A stretch of DNA of 64,000 nt from an uncultured Clostridia bacterium (GCA_934130285.1 CAKOXT010000002.1:62001-126000), one strand, 5' to 3'; positions 16,788 through 26,238 are shown, numbered from the stretch's first letter. Translations and numbers: made by a program. The notes: generated from the letters alone by a model not told the origin.

Positions 16788-18080
16788 ATGTCAAAGTATG
16801 TAATTAATGGAGGTTCGACTATCAATGGAGAAATAGAGGTGTCTGGTTCAAAGAATAGTGCTTTGCCGATTATTGCTGCATGTATTTTAAATGCTGGAAC
16901 AACTACTTTGTATAATGTTCCTAATATAAAAGATACAAATGGAATGTATAAAATACTTGAAGATTTGGGATGTACAGTAAAGAAAAAAGGAAAGAAAATT
17001 GTTATTGATTCATCAAACATTAATAAATTCGAAATTGATGAACAGCTTATGGGAAGGATGAGATCATCTGTAATTATTGTTGGAGCATTGTTAGCTAGAT
17101 TTAGAAAAGCTGTATTCTCATATCCTGGAGGATGTGAAATTGGTGCTAGACCTATTGATCTACATATTAATGGGTTTAAAAAATTAGGTATAAATATTGA
17201 TGAAAATACTGGATATATAGTGTGTAAATGTGATAGAATAGAGCCGAACGAAATACAGTTGGATTTTCCAAGTGTAGGTGCGACTGAAAATTTGATGTTA
17301 GCATCTGTTTTGACTGATGGAGAAACGGTTATTAGAAATGTTGCGATGGAACCGGAAATTGTGGATTTGCAAAATTTCTTGAATAAAATGGGAGCAGAAA
17401 TTCGTGGGGCTGGAAGTAATATTATAAGAATAAATGGAGTAAAAAAGCTTAAAGAAATTTCTTATAATATAATGCCTGATAGAATTGAAGCAGGTACTTT
17501 TCTTGCATATGCGGCTATGACAGCTGGAAAAATTAAATTGAATAATGTTAATACTGAACATATTTTACCTGTAATTAGTAAACTTGAGGAGACGGGATGT
17601 AAGATTTTTAAAGAAAAAAATGAGATTGTTTTAAATGCTCCTAAAAGATTAAAAGGAATTGATATTCAGACACATCCATATCCAGGTTTTCCTACAGATA
17701 TGCAATCTGTATTTTTATCAATGTTTTGTACTGCAAGAGGAACATCGGTTATAATTGAAAATATTTTTGAAAATCGTTTTAAATGTGTTCCAGAGTTAAC
17801 TAAAATGGGAGCTAAAGTTTCTATATCTGGTTCAACGGCAGTTATAAAAGGTGTTAGAAGATTAGTTGGAAAAAATGTTGTTGCTACTGATTTACGAGGT
17901 GGAGCTGCATTAGTAGGTGCAGCATTAAAAGCTAGAGGCATTACAACTATTGATAATTGTGAGTTCGTTGAAAGAGGATATGAGAATCTTGAATATAAAT
18001 TGAAAAAACTTGATGTAGATATTGTTAAACAAAGGAGTTTGAATATTGAAACAGAAGAAAAAAAATCAAACAGTGAATAA
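16788..18080 (+). CDS. murA: UDP-N-acetylglucosamine 1-carboxyvinyltransferase MurA
   Basis: A 430-residue enzyme of the first committed step of peptidoglycan synthesis, adding enolpyruvate from PEP to UDP-GlcNAc. GSKNSALPIIAACIL, the catalytic loop PGGCEIGARPIDLHI (Cys116) and YPGFPTDMQSVFLSM are intact. The presence of Cys rather than Asp at this loop is the fosfomycin-sensitive type. Start ATG 16788 follows AAAGGTGG. It opens a five-gene set murA-ftsQ-DUF881-DUF881-sbp and overlaps the ftsQ start by 35 nt. Confidence 0.96.
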   Translation: MSKYVINGGSTINGEIEVSGSKNSALPIIAACILNAGTTTLYNVPNIKDTNGMYKILEDLGCTVKKKGKKIVIDSSNINKFEIDEQLMGRMRSSVIIVGALLARFRKAVFSYPGGCEIGARPIDLHINGFKKLGINIDENTGYIVCKCDRIEPNEIQLDFPSVGATENLMLASVLTDGETVIRNVAMEPEIVDLQNFLNKMGAEIRGAGSNIIRINGVKKLKEISYNIMPDRIEAGTFLAYAAMTAGKIKLNNVNTEHILPVISKLEETGCKIFKEKNEIVLNAPKRLKGIDIQTHPYPGFPTDMQSVFLSMFCTARGTSVIIENIFENRFKCVPELTKMGAKVSISGSTAVIKGVRRLVGKNVVATDLRGGAALVGAALKARGITTIDNCEFVERGYENLEYKLKKLDVDIVKQRSLNIETEEKKSNSE

Positions 18081-18999
18081 TAAATTTAATTTTGATGATG
18101 AATATATTATTGGTTTTTCAAATTCTAATAATGTACCTAAAAAAAATAAATCAAAAGTAAAAAAGAAAAAGAAGAATAATGTTAAGAAGGCAGATAATAG
18201 AAATATTAAGAAACCTGCTGCTAGACCAAAAATGAATGAAAAAAGAAGAAAAGTAAGGAACAGATTGGTAAAAATATTTTTAATTATTGTTTTATTAGTA
18301 GGAGCGGGGTGTTTCTTATGTTTGTCACCAATGTTTAATGTTCAGGAGATTATTGTTCAGGAAAATACTAAGATTGCATCAGATACTATTAGTAGTTTAT
18401 CTGGAATTCAATTGTATAAAAATATATTTTTATTTAATAAATCTGATGCAATTGAAAATATACAAAAAAATTCTTACATAGAAAGTGTTAAAATATCAAG
18501 ATCTTTACCAAATAAGATTAAGATTACTGTTAAAGAAAGAAGCGAAAAATACTTGGTTGAGTTTGCAGAAGGAAAATATGTGTCTGTTGATGGTCAGGGA
18601 TATGTGCTAGAAATTGTTGAAGTAAATGATAATAATTTACCGATATTGACTGGAATAAAAACTGATACAGAAACATTAATTAATATTGAAAATAATCAAG
18701 TAAGATTATGCGAAGAGGATTTAAAGAAGCTTGATACAGTGGCTAATATAATTGAAACTGCAAAAAATTATGATGTAAACGGATATATTACTAAGATTGA
18801 TATATCTGATGGTGATGATTATAAATTGATTTTGGCAGGAGAGAATAAAACAGTATATCTTGGAAATTGTAGTGATTTGAATACTAGAATTTTATTTATG
18901 AAAGAAATTTTGAATTCTGAAAAAGGTAAGAAAGGTGAGATGTTTATTAATGAAAAATTGTCAGAAAAACCTCCTTATTTCAGAGAGGCTGTTAATTAA
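18046..18999 (+). CDS. ftsQ: Cell division protein FtsQ/DivIB
   Basis: A 317-residue bitopic divisome protein. A very basic cytoplasmic N-terminus of about 80 residues (Lys runs around residues 30-75) precedes one membrane helix (IFLIIVLLVGAGCFLCL). A POTRA-like domain follows (NVQEIIVQENTKIASDTISS to SLPNKIKITVKERSEKYLVE). The start is TTG 18046 with AAAGGAG 9 nt upstream; it lies inside the 3' end of murA, so the two are coupled. Assignment fits the position between murA and the DUF881/sbp genes, as in Bacillus and Clostridium. Confidence 0.88.
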   Translation: MKQKKKNQTVNNKFNFDDEYIIGFSNSNNVPKKNKSKVKKKKKNNVKKADNRNIKKPAARPKMNEKRRKVRNRLVKIFLIIVLLVGAGCFLCLSPMFNVQEIIVQENTKIASDTISSLSGIQLYKNIFLFNKSDAIENIQKNSYIESVKISRSLPNKIKITVKERSEKYLVEFAEGKYVSVDGQGYVLEIVEVNDNNLPILTGIKTDTETLINIENNQVRLCEEDLKKLDTVANIIETAKNYDVNGYITKIDISDGDDYKLILAGENKTVYLGNCSDLNTRILFMKEILNSEKGKKGEMFINEKLSEKPPYFREAVN

Positions 19000-19032
19000 T
19001 ATAAAATCACGAGGAAAGGATGATACAATAAA

Positions 19033-19761
19033 ATGAAAAAAGAAAAATGGCATGTAGTTGTTATTGGAGTTCTATGTTTTATAATTGCTGCTAGTATTTG
19101 TGTTCAATACAGAAGCGTACAAAGTTATATAACAACAGGTAAGGCTTCAGTTCAATCGATGACTGAAAATAAATTAAGGGATCAAGTTTTAAAAGAGCAG
19201 GAGAATTATAATAAACTAAATATACAAATGCAAATTGCACAACAACAACTAGAAGATTTAAGAAAAACGTCAGCATCTAATAGTGAGGAAGCTAAGAATT
19301 TAGAAGAAGAGTTAAGTGAATATAATAGATTACTTGGATATACTGATGTTACTGGAAAAGGTGTAATAATTACACTTGAAGATTCTGATAAAACAGCTAG
19401 CAATTATACTTCTGATAGTATAATTCATTATCTGGATTTGGTTGAAATTGTTAATGAGTTATTTAATGCAGGAGCGGAAGCGGTATCTATTAATAATCAA
19501 CGTATAACTGCAACAACAGCTATTAATTGTAATGGTAATGTCCTTAAAATAAATAATGAAAAAATTAGTGCTCCATTTGTTGTAAAAGCAATTGGTTCTC
19601 CTGAAGGATTGGCATCAACAATTTTAAGGCCTGCAAGTTATATTGATTGGATGAAAGAGGCTGGAATAAAAGTTAAGGTTGAGAAAAAGACGGGTGATGA
19701 GGTTACAGTTCCAAAAGCTACTGGAACAAGACAATATAAATATTTACAAGTAGTAGAGTAG
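19033..19761 (+). CDS. DUF881 (YlxW-type) divisome-linked protein
   Basis: A 242-residue DUF881 protein. One N-terminal hydrophobic helix (VVVIGVLCFIIAASICVQY), a coiled coil at residues about 45-95, then the family core: YTDVTGKGVIITLEDSD, then LDLVEIVNELFNAGAEAVSI and the C-terminal FVVKAIGSPEGLASTILRP. Members lie next to ftsQ and sbp in Bacillus (ylxW, ylxX). Their role is not known in detail. It is followed after 11 nt by a second DUF881 copy. Confidence 0.85.
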   Translation: MKKEKWHVVVIGVLCFIIAASICVQYRSVQSYITTGKASVQSMTENKLRDQVLKEQENYNKLNIQMQIAQQQLEDLRKTSASNSEEAKNLEEELSEYNRLLGYTDVTGKGVIITLEDSDKTASNYTSDSIIHYLDLVEIVNELFNAGAEAVSINNQRITATTAINCNGNVLKINNEKISAPFVVKAIGSPEGLASTILRPASYIDWMKEAGIKVKVEKKTGDEVTVPKATGTRQYKYLQVVE

Positions 19762-19772
19762 AGGTGATAATT

Positions 19773-20477
19773 TTGAAGGGAAAAGTAATTATGGCAATTA
19801 CTATAGGAATAATTTGTATATTACTTACTAGTGTTATGTTTCTTCAGTTTAAGAGTGTACAAGTTATCGAAGAATCTGGAGTTGGTGCAATGAGAGAAAC
19901 TGAACTTAGAACGGAATATGCAACTGTAAAAGAAAAGTCTTCAGAGGTTAAGGAACAATTGGAAGAAATACAAAAAACTATAGATGAATATAGTAATCAA
20001 TCTAGTGATAATCAAGGAACTATTGACTTGCTAAAAACAGATGTTGATAAAGCAAAATGTGATTTGGGTTATACTGATGTTAAGGGCCCTGGAATTGTAA
20101 TTACAATTGCTGATGGAGCAGATGCAGCAAATAATGATATGCAAATAGTTACATATGATGATTTATTGATGGCTATTAATGAGTTGAAATATGCTGGTGC
20201 TGAGGCTATTTCGGTGAATGATCAAAGGGTTGTAGGAGATACTTTTATTGCGGATATTCAAAAGGGAAATTATATGGTAATGAATGATAATAGAATAATG
20301 GCTCCTTATACAATAAAAGCAATAGGGGATACAAAATATTTAGAAAGTGTAATTAATATTAAAGGTGGTATAAAGGATTATTTGAAAAATTATAATAAAC
20401 AGATTTCTTATACTGTTGAAAATGAAGTGTATATTAATAAGTATGATAATAATTTAGAAATTAATTATGGAGAATAA
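19773..20477 (+). CDS. DUF881 (YlxX-type) divisome-linked protein
   Basis: A 234-residue paralogue of the preceding gene, with the same order: membrane helix, coiled coil, GYTDVKGPGIVITIADGAD, then AINELKYAGAEAISVNDQRV, and YTIKAIGDTKYLESVINIKGG. I chose the TTG at 19773 because GAGGTG lies 6 nt upstream and the protein then starts KGKVIMAITIGIICILL. An in-frame GTG at 19764 is inside that ribosome binding site. A tandem pair of DUF881 genes before sbp is the Bacillus arrangement. Confidence 0.85.
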   Translation: MKGKVIMAITIGIICILLTSVMFLQFKSVQVIEESGVGAMRETELRTEYATVKEKSSEVKEQLEEIQKTIDEYSNQSSDNQGTIDLLKTDVDKAKCDLGYTDVKGPGIVITIADGADAANNDMQIVTYDDLLMAINELKYAGAEAISVNDQRVVGDTFIADIQKGNYMVMNDNRIMAPYTIKAIGDTKYLESVINIKGGIKDYLKNYNKQISYTVENEVYINKYDNNLEINYGE

Positions 20478-20497
20478 TTAGAGAAGGAGAGAAAAGA

Positions 20498-20899
20498 ATG
20501 ATTTATATTGTAATAGTTATTTGTTCTATTTTGGGAATAGTGTTGGGAATGAATTTGCCAACGATATCTTATTCATATTCAGGTTATTTGGCGATTGCTA
20601 TTATTGCAGCGTTGGATTCTGTTTTTGGTGGTATTACTTCTATTCTTAATAAGAATTTTGATATTAAAATTTTTGTTTCTGGTTTTTTTGGAAATGCGGT
20701 ATTGGCTATGCTTCTTACATATTTAGGTGAGAAGTTGAATGTTGATATTTATTTGGCTGCTGTTATTGTTTTTGTTGGTAGAATGTTTACTAATTTATCT
20801 ATTATTAGAAGGTATTATATTGATAAGTGGTCAAAGAAGTATGATGAGTATCATAAGAAGGAGAATAGGGTGGGTGATCCTGATGTGAAGGGTGAGTAA
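20498..20899 (+). CDS. sbp: Small basic protein Sbp (DUF1290)
   Basis: A 133-residue protein with about four hydrophobic segments and a basic C-terminus. LGMNLPTISYSYSGYLAIAI, then AALDSVFGGITSILN and VFVGRMFTNLSIIRRYYID match the Sbp/DUF1290 family, which precedes ftsA in Bacillus. Here the ftsA-ftsZ pair lies about 12 kb upstream instead. The role is unknown. RBS AGGAG precedes the ATG. A compact terminator overlaps its 3' end. Confidence 0.88.
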   Translation: MIYIVIVICSILGIVLGMNLPTISYSYSGYLAIAIIAALDSVFGGITSILNKNFDIKIFVSGFFGNAVLAMLLTYLGEKLNVDIYLAAVIVFVGRMFTNLSIIRRYYIDKWSKKYDEYHKKENRVGDPDVKGE

Positions 20900-20926
20900 A
20901 GTATTAGATTTTCTAATACTTTTTTT
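20899..20926 (+). terminator. Terminator after sbp
   Basis: AGTATTAGA/TCTAATACT stem with a three-base loop, then six T. Confidence 0.9.
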
Positions 20927-21067
20927 ATATATTAGGAAAGTTATGTAACTTTCCTAATATATAAAATTACATTACACAGAAAATTTATTTTATAAATTTT
21001 CGCGCACGAATAAATTTACTGAAAAAATCTTTGATTTTTTCAGATTTGTTCTTCAATTGTAATCCCG
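20925..21067. repeat. Structured intergenic repeat, family B, copy 1
   Basis: Three hairpins in a row: AGGAAAGTT/AACTTTCCT; GAAAATTTAT/ATAAATTTTC; and GAATAAATTTACTGAAAA paired with TTTTCAGATTTGTTC. The linker CGCGCACGAA between the last two is shared with copies at 44040-44356 (CGCACACGAA and CACACACGAA). It lies between convergent sbp and feoA. Confidence 0.8.
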
Positions 21068-21073
21068 ACAATA

Positions 21074-21292
21074 TTAATTTAAAAAAATATTAACTGAATC
21101 AGTGTCACGAATGGCTAGTATGGTATCTTTGATATTATAGGCTCTGATGTTTCCGGATGGACTAGTGAGGATTGGAGTTATTTTTGTTCCTGAAATAAAT
21201 CCTAAGTCTGTAAATCTTTGTTTTATTTCAACTGAGCATTTTATGTTTTTTATTGTTCCTGATTGATTTAGTGGTAGTTTGTCTAATGTCAT
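21074..21292 (-). CDS. feoA: FeoA family protein
   Basis: A 72-residue SH3-like FeoA protein, thought to assist FeoB in Fe(II) uptake. MTLDKLPLNQSGTIKNI, then RFTDLGFISGTKITPI and AYNIKDTILAIRDTDSVNI match the family's LxxL-GxxG and IALR-type blocks. The start has GGAGTG upstream. It is separated from feoB by the murA-sbp set and read from the other strand, so the two are regulated apart. Confidence 0.85.
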   Translation of the reverse strand: MTLDKLPLNQSGTIKNIKCSVEIKQRFTDLGFISGTKITPILTSPSGNIRAYNIKDTILAIRDTDSVNIFLN

Positions 21293-21463
21293 ATAATATC
21301 ACTCCTAATAATATTAATATATGGGAATATTTTTTTTATGTGACATTGTAAAATATAGATTCTTGTAACTCTATTGTATTAGGCTTTTGAATAAGTTTGT
21401 ATTGAAAAAATGTATTAATTATTGTAGAATAATGATATTAAGAGAAAGTGAAGAGATGATGTT

Positions 21464-23059
21464 ATGAATAAAAAAGGTTTTATTATAGTTGGAATACTAA
21501 TTTTATTAATAGTTTTAGCTGTGATATGTTCTAAATTTATTTCTGATAAAAAAGCTGAAGATAAGGATTATGAATTGTTACAAGTTAGTGAATATTTGTA
21601 TTTTCCATTAGAAGTTAATGGTAAGTATGGTGTTATTAAAAGAGATGGTTCAATTGTTATTATGGCAGAGTATGATGATGTTGAAATTCCAAATCAAGAT
21701 AAAGCAATATTTGTTTGTTCAAAAGATGGAAAAAATATAGTTTTAAATGACAAAAAGGAGCAGTTGTTTGAAAATTATGAGGATGTTTCAGCTGTGAAGG
21801 ATAATACATCATCTGAGAATAATGTTTTTAATAATACTGTTTTGAAATATAAAGAAAATAATAGGTATGGTGTACTTGATTTTTCTGGAAATAAGATTAC
21901 AGATGCTGATTATGAAGAAGTTAGTTCTTTACATAGTAAATATGGTGAGATTTTAGTAAAAAAAGATGGCAAGTATGGTGTTATAAATGTTAAAGGTGTT
22001 ACTTTAGTAAAGTGTGACTATGATTATGTTGATGGCGATGGATATAGTAAAGGTGGTTCTTATAAAAATGGTGGATATATAATTGGTAATAAAACGAAAA
22101 GTGGTTTTGTATATGGTTATATAGATAAGAATCAAATAGAAGTTTTGAAGATGGATCAGGAAACACTTTATAGGGTTACAGAGATAAATTCAGAGGATGT
22201 TTATTTGATTGCTTCTCAAAATGGTAGATTTGCATTGTATCGTAATAAAGAAAATATAACAGGTTATAAGTATATTGATATTTTCTATAATAATGGAACT
22301 GATACTTTTACTGTTCAGAAAAATAAGTCTTATGGTTTAATGAAGTTAGATGGTAATGTGGTTATTCCTGAAGAGTATAATGAGTTAATGGTTGTTGGAA
22401 TTTTTGTTAAAGCAAGTAAAAATGATGTTGATTATACTTTTGATTTGGATGGTAAAAGTGTTGAAAATTCACAATTTGTAAGTTTGGAAAAAACAGTGAC
22501 TGGTAAATTGTATATTTCAATTGATGCTGATTATAAATATGGTGTTACTGATAAGGATAAGAATGTATTAATAGAAAATAAGTATGATTATATTGAAGAG
22601 TTAGAGGAGACGGGCCTTTTAATTGCTACTGAAGGAAAGAATATAACTATTTATAGTGCAGGCGGAAATGAGATTGTTTCTGTTGAAAATGCTACTTTAA
22701 AAATGGTTGATAAATATATTCAAGTATCAACTGCAAATGATTTATATTATTTAACAGTTGATGGAAAGAAAGTGGATAATAAAACTGTATATTATGAAAA
22801 TAATATATATGCTGCAAAGTCAGGCAAAAAATGGGGATTTGTAGATGCTAGAAATAATGTTATTGTTCCTTATCAGTATGATGAAGTTACTGAGCTTGAT
22901 GAGTATGGATTTGCTGGAATAAATAAAAATGGCAAATGGGGTGTAATTAATAGTAATGGTGATATAATTTTAGAGCCTACATATGAGTCAGATGAAATTT
23001 CACCAGTATTTATCGGAAAATATTGCTTGAAAGATGGAGTGGTAAGAGATTCTATTTAA
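21464..23059 (+). CDS. WG-repeat (KWG) surface protein
   Basis: A 531-residue protein with one N-terminal hydrophobic helix (GFIIVGILILLIVLAVICS), so probably anchored with its body outside. At least seven WG/KWG repeats are visible, for example KYGVIKRDGSIVIMAEYDDV, then RYGVLDFSGNKITDADYEEV, KYGVINVKGV, SYGLMKLDGNVVIPEEYN, KYGVTDKDKNVLIENKYDYI, KWGFVDARNNVIVPYQYDEV and KWGVINSNGDIILEPTY. Such repeats form beta-rich solenoids of unknown ligand. The gene is monocistronic or cotranscribed with the next gene through a weak hairpin. Confidence 0.85.
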   Translation: MNKKGFIIVGILILLIVLAVICSKFISDKKAEDKDYELLQVSEYLYFPLEVNGKYGVIKRDGSIVIMAEYDDVEIPNQDKAIFVCSKDGKNIVLNDKKEQLFENYEDVSAVKDNTSSENNVFNNTVLKYKENNRYGVLDFSGNKITDADYEEVSSLHSKYGEILVKKDGKYGVINVKGVTLVKCDYDYVDGDGYSKGGSYKNGGYIIGNKTKSGFVYGYIDKNQIEVLKMDQETLYRVTEINSEDVYLIASQNGRFALYRNKENITGYKYIDIFYNNGTDTFTVQKNKSYGLMKLDGNVVIPEEYNELMVVGIFVKASKNDVDYTFDLDGKSVENSQFVSLEKTVTGKLYISIDADYKYGVTDKDKNVLIENKYDYIEELEETGLLIATEGKNITIYSAGGNEIVSVENATLKMVDKYIQVSTANDLYYLTVDGKKVDNKTVYYENNIYAAKSGKKWGFVDARNNVIVPYQYDEVTELDEYGFAGINKNGKWGVINSNGDIILEPTYESDEISPVFIGKYCLKDGVVRDSI

Positions 23060-23060
23060 G

Positions 23061-23095
23061 AATTAAAGGGTAGTTAGAAATAGCTACCTTAATTA
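23061..23095 (+). terminator. Weak hairpin between the WG-repeat gene and ynbB
   Basis: AATTAAAGGGTAG and GCTACCTTAATT pair, but only a short AT tract follows, so read-through is likely. Confidence 0.4.
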
Positions 23096-23113
23096 TTATT
23101 AAGAGGTGTAAAG

Positions 23114-24343
23114 ATGGAGAGTAAGTTAGAAAATTTAGTTAAAGAAGTTGAGTTAGAAATAAGAGATCAGATAGCTGAAATTGATGAAAGATGTATGAGA
23201 AATAGTTTGAGAGTATTGGATGCTTTTCAAAAAAATAGAATAGCTGATGTGCATTTTAATTCTACAAGTGGGTATGGATATGATGATATTGGTAGAGATA
23301 CTATTGAAAAAGTTTTTGCTGATGTTTTTCATACAGAAGATGCGTTAGTGAGAAATCAATTTATATCTGGTACTCATGCTATTACAGTTGCATTGTTTGC
23401 TAATTTAAGACCTGGAGACACATTGCTTAGTATTTCTGGAAAACCATATGATACATTGGATTCAATTATAGGATTTAATGATAATCCAAGTTCTTTGAAG
23501 TCTTATGATGTTAAGTATGAACAAATTGATTTGATTGATGATGATTTTGATATTGAGAAAATAAAAGAGAGATTGGCTAAAAAAGATGTTAAAATGATAG
23601 AGATTCAAAGATCTAAAGGGTATGCTACTAGAAAAAGTTTGACAATGGATAAAATAAAAAAGGCAATAGAAGCGGTAAGAGAAGTTAATGATGAAGTTAT
23701 TATTATGGTTGATAACTGTTATGGCGAATTTGTTGATGATATTGAACCTGTTGATGTTGGTGCAGATTTTATGGTTGGATCTTTAATTAAAAATATGGGT
23801 GGAGGTCTTGCTCCTAATGGTGCTTATATTGTTGGAAAACAAAAATATATTGAACTTTGTGCTGAAAGACTTACAGCACCAGGTCAAGGAAAAGAAGTTG
23901 GACCAAGTTTGGGAATAAACAAGAATTTTTTACAAGGAATTTATATGGCTCCATCTGTGGTTGCTAGCAGTTTAAAAACAGCAGTTTTTACAAGTAGATT
24001 GTTAGAAAAGTTAGGGTATGATGTTGTTCCTAAATATGATGAAAAAAGATCTGATATTGTTCAGACAATTATATTTAGAAATGAAGAAAAATTAATAAAG
24101 TATGTCCAAGGAATTCAAAGTGGATGTGCAATAGATTCTGAATCAGTGCCAATGCCATGGGATATGCCTGGATATACTGATAAGGTTATTATGGCAAGCG
24201 GAAGTTTTACACAAGGTTCTTCTATTGAACTAAGTTGTGATGCACCAATTCGTGAGCCTTATATAGCATTTCAACAAGGTGGTTTAACATATGAATATGG
24301 TAAAATTGGAGTAATTAGAGCAGTAAAGAAGTTGGAGGAATAA
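23114..24343 (+). CDS. Methionine gamma-lyase family PLP protein (YnbB-like)
   Basis: A 409-residue fold-type I PLP enzyme of the family once called aluminium resistance protein (YnbB), distantly related to methionine gamma-lyase. DVHFNSTSGYGYDDIGRDTI near the N-terminus, NQFISGTHAITVALFANLRPGD and MVDNCYGEFVDDIEP are typical, and the PLP lysine is in VGSLIKNMGGGLAPNGAYI. Substrate is unknown. Length is normal. The gene starts a short same-strand series with the flavoprotein gene 14 nt downstream. Confidence 0.85.
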   Translation: MESKLENLVKEVELEIRDQIAEIDERCMRNSLRVLDAFQKNRIADVHFNSTSGYGYDDIGRDTIEKVFADVFHTEDALVRNQFISGTHAITVALFANLRPGDTLLSISGKPYDTLDSIIGFNDNPSSLKSYDVKYEQIDLIDDDFDIEKIKERLAKKDVKMIEIQRSKGYATRKSLTMDKIKKAIEAVREVNDEVIIMVDNCYGEFVDDIEPVDVGADFMVGSLIKNMGGGLAPNGAYIVGKQKYIELCAERLTAPGQGKEVGPSLGINKNFLQGIYMAPSVVASSLKTAVFTSRLLEKLGYDVVPKYDEKRSDIVQTIIFRNEEKLIKYVQGIQSGCAIDSESVPMPWDMPGYTDKVIMASGSFTQGSSIELSCDAPIREPYIAFQQGGLTYEYGKIGVIRAVKKLEE

Positions 24344-24357
24344 AGAGAGGATTTTAT

Positions 24358-25602
24358 ATGAAAGTTGTTGTTATAGGTGGTGGACCTGCAGGAATGTTAG
24401 CTGCAATTAGTGCTGCTAAATCTGGAAACAGTGTTACATTACTTGAAAAGAATAATATATTAGGTAAGAAAATTTTAATTACTGGTAAAGGTAGATGTAA
24501 TATAACGAGTAGTTTAGATATTAGTGATTTTATTAATAATATTCCTGGAAATGGTAGATTTCTTTATAGTGCTTTTGAGAATTTTACTAATGAAGACATT
24601 ATTGATTTGTTAAAAAGTGAAGGAGTAAAAGTTAAAGAAGAGCGAGGAAATAGAATATTTCCAGTAAGTGATAAGGCTGAAGATGTTAGAGCTGCACTAG
24701 AGAGAGTTGTAAAAAAATCTGGTGTTCAAGTTAAATTAAATTCTAAAGTTGATAAAATTGAAGTTGAAGAAAACAGAGTAAAAAGAGTGATTTGTGATAA
24801 TGAGAAGTATGATGCTGATAAAGTGATATTGGCAACTGGAGGTAGGAGCTATCCTTTGACTGGTTCAAATGGTGAAGGCTATGAAATTGCAGAAAAAGTT
24901 GGACATACAATTAAACCAGTTAGAGGTTCATTAGTTCCATTACTTGCTGATAAAGAAATTTGTTCTAGAATGCAAGGATTGAGCCTTAGAAATGTTGGAA
25001 TTACAATGTTTGACTTAGAGAAAGATAAAAAGATTTATTCAGATTTTGGTGAAATGTTATTTACTCATTTTGGAGTTAGTGGTCCAACGATATTAAGTGG
25101 TTCAGCACATTTACTTAGATATAAAGATGTTGATAAAAAAATAGCTGATAAGAAAGTTGTTTTAAAAATAGACTTAAAGCCAGCATTGTCTATGGAACAA
25201 TTAGATGCACGTATTTTAAGAGATTTTACTGAAGTAAAAAATAAGCAGTTTAAAAATTCTTTAGACAAATTATTGCCAAAGAAAATGATTGATGTTGTAA
25301 TTGATAAATCAAAAATAAATCCTGACAAGCATGTTAATGAGATTACAAGAGAAGAGAGATTGAATTTAGTTAAATTATTAAAGAATTTTGAAGTGAGAAT
25401 AGATGGATTTAGACCAGTAGATGAAGCTATAGTTACTGCAGGTGGAATAAATGTTAAAGAAATAAATCCTAAAACAATGGAGTCAAAAATAATATCAGGA
25501 CTATATTTTGCTGGTGAAATTATAGATGTTGATGCATATACAGGAGGATTTAATTTACAAATTGCTTATTCAACTGGTTTTACAGCAGGTCAAAATTTAT
25601 AA
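24358..25602 (+). CDS. HI0933/YhiN-family FAD-dependent oxidoreductase
   Basis: A 414-residue flavoprotein. The FAD-binding Rossmann motif VVVIGGGPAGMLAAISAAKS starts at residue 3, followed by LGKKILITGKGRCNIT, which is diagnostic of the HI0933/YhiN/BaiN family. The C-terminal SGLYFAGEIIDVDAYTGGFN closes the FAD site. Some gut clostridial relatives (BaiN) act on bile acids, but nothing here points to that substrate. Coupled closely to its neighbours (14 and 18 nt gaps). Confidence 0.88.
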   Translation: MKVVVIGGGPAGMLAAISAAKSGNSVTLLEKNNILGKKILITGKGRCNITSSLDISDFINNIPGNGRFLYSAFENFTNEDIIDLLKSEGVKVKEERGNRIFPVSDKAEDVRAALERVVKKSGVQVKLNSKVDKIEVEENRVKRVICDNEKYDADKVILATGGRSYPLTGSNGEGYEIAEKVGHTIKPVRGSLVPLLADKEICSRMQGLSLRNVGITMFDLEKDKKIYSDFGEMLFTHFGVSGPTILSGSAHLLRYKDVDKKIADKKVVLKIDLKPALSMEQLDARILRDFTEVKNKQFKNSLDKLLPKKMIDVVIDKSKINPDKHVNEITREERLNLVKLLKNFEVRIDGFRPVDEAIVTAGGINVKEINPKTMESKIISGLYFAGEIIDVDAYTGGFNLQIAYSTGFTAGQNL

Positions 25603-25620
25603 TGGAGAGATAATTTTTAA

Positions 25621-26238
25621 ATGTTTTATACAATAAAAGGTGAGTGTTCAGTAGAGATTACTGAAAAAAAGTCTAAATTTATATGTAATGTTTTTCATGT
25701 TGAATCTGTGCAGGAAGCGGAAGATAAATTGAATATTATTAGAAAAAAGTATCATGATGCGAGACATAATTGTTATGTTTACAAAGTAGTTGAAGAAGAT
25801 GTTTTTAAAGCGAGTGATGATGGTGAACCTTCAGGGACTGCGGGTGTGCCAATGCTTAATATTGTTAATGGTAGAAATTTATCTAATATTCTAGTAGTTG
25901 TTACCAGATATTTTGGTGGTATTTTATTAGGAACAGGTGGCTTGGTTAGAGCATATTCATTGGCAACAACAACAGCATTAGATGATTCAAATATAATAAA
26001 ACAAGAAATGGGATTAGAGGCCAGCTTTAATGTTGAATATAAAGAGTTAGAAGAAGTTAAATATCATTTAAAAAATAGAAATATTGTGATTTCCAGCCAG
26101 GAATATTTGGAAAATGTTAAGGTATTTGTAGAAGGAAGAGAAGAAGATATTTTAAAATTACAGAATGAAAAGTTATCAGAAAGAGTAGAATTGAAGGATT
26201 TTGTTGTTCTTAAGAAAAAAGATATTGAAATTGAATAG
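25621..26238 (+). CDS. yigZ: YigZ/IMPACT family protein
   Basis: A 205-residue protein of the UPF0029/IMPACT family. KKSKFICNVFHVESVQEAE, then HDARHNCYVYKV, DDGEPSGTAGVPML and VVVTRYFGGILLGTGGLVRAYS are the core motif series, with a ferredoxin-like C-terminal domain after residue 135. A link to ribosome-associated stress has been suggested for relatives. It ends the ynbB-flavoprotein-yigZ group before a terminator. Confidence 0.9.
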   Translation: MFYTIKGECSVEITEKKSKFICNVFHVESVQEAEDKLNIIRKKYHDARHNCYVYKVVEEDVFKASDDGEPSGTAGVPMLNIVNGRNLSNILVVVTRYFGGILLGTGGLVRAYSLATTTALDDSNIIKQEMGLEASFNVEYKELEEVKYHLKNRNIVISSQEYLENVKVFVEGREEDILKLQNEKLSERVELKDFVVLKKKDIEIE

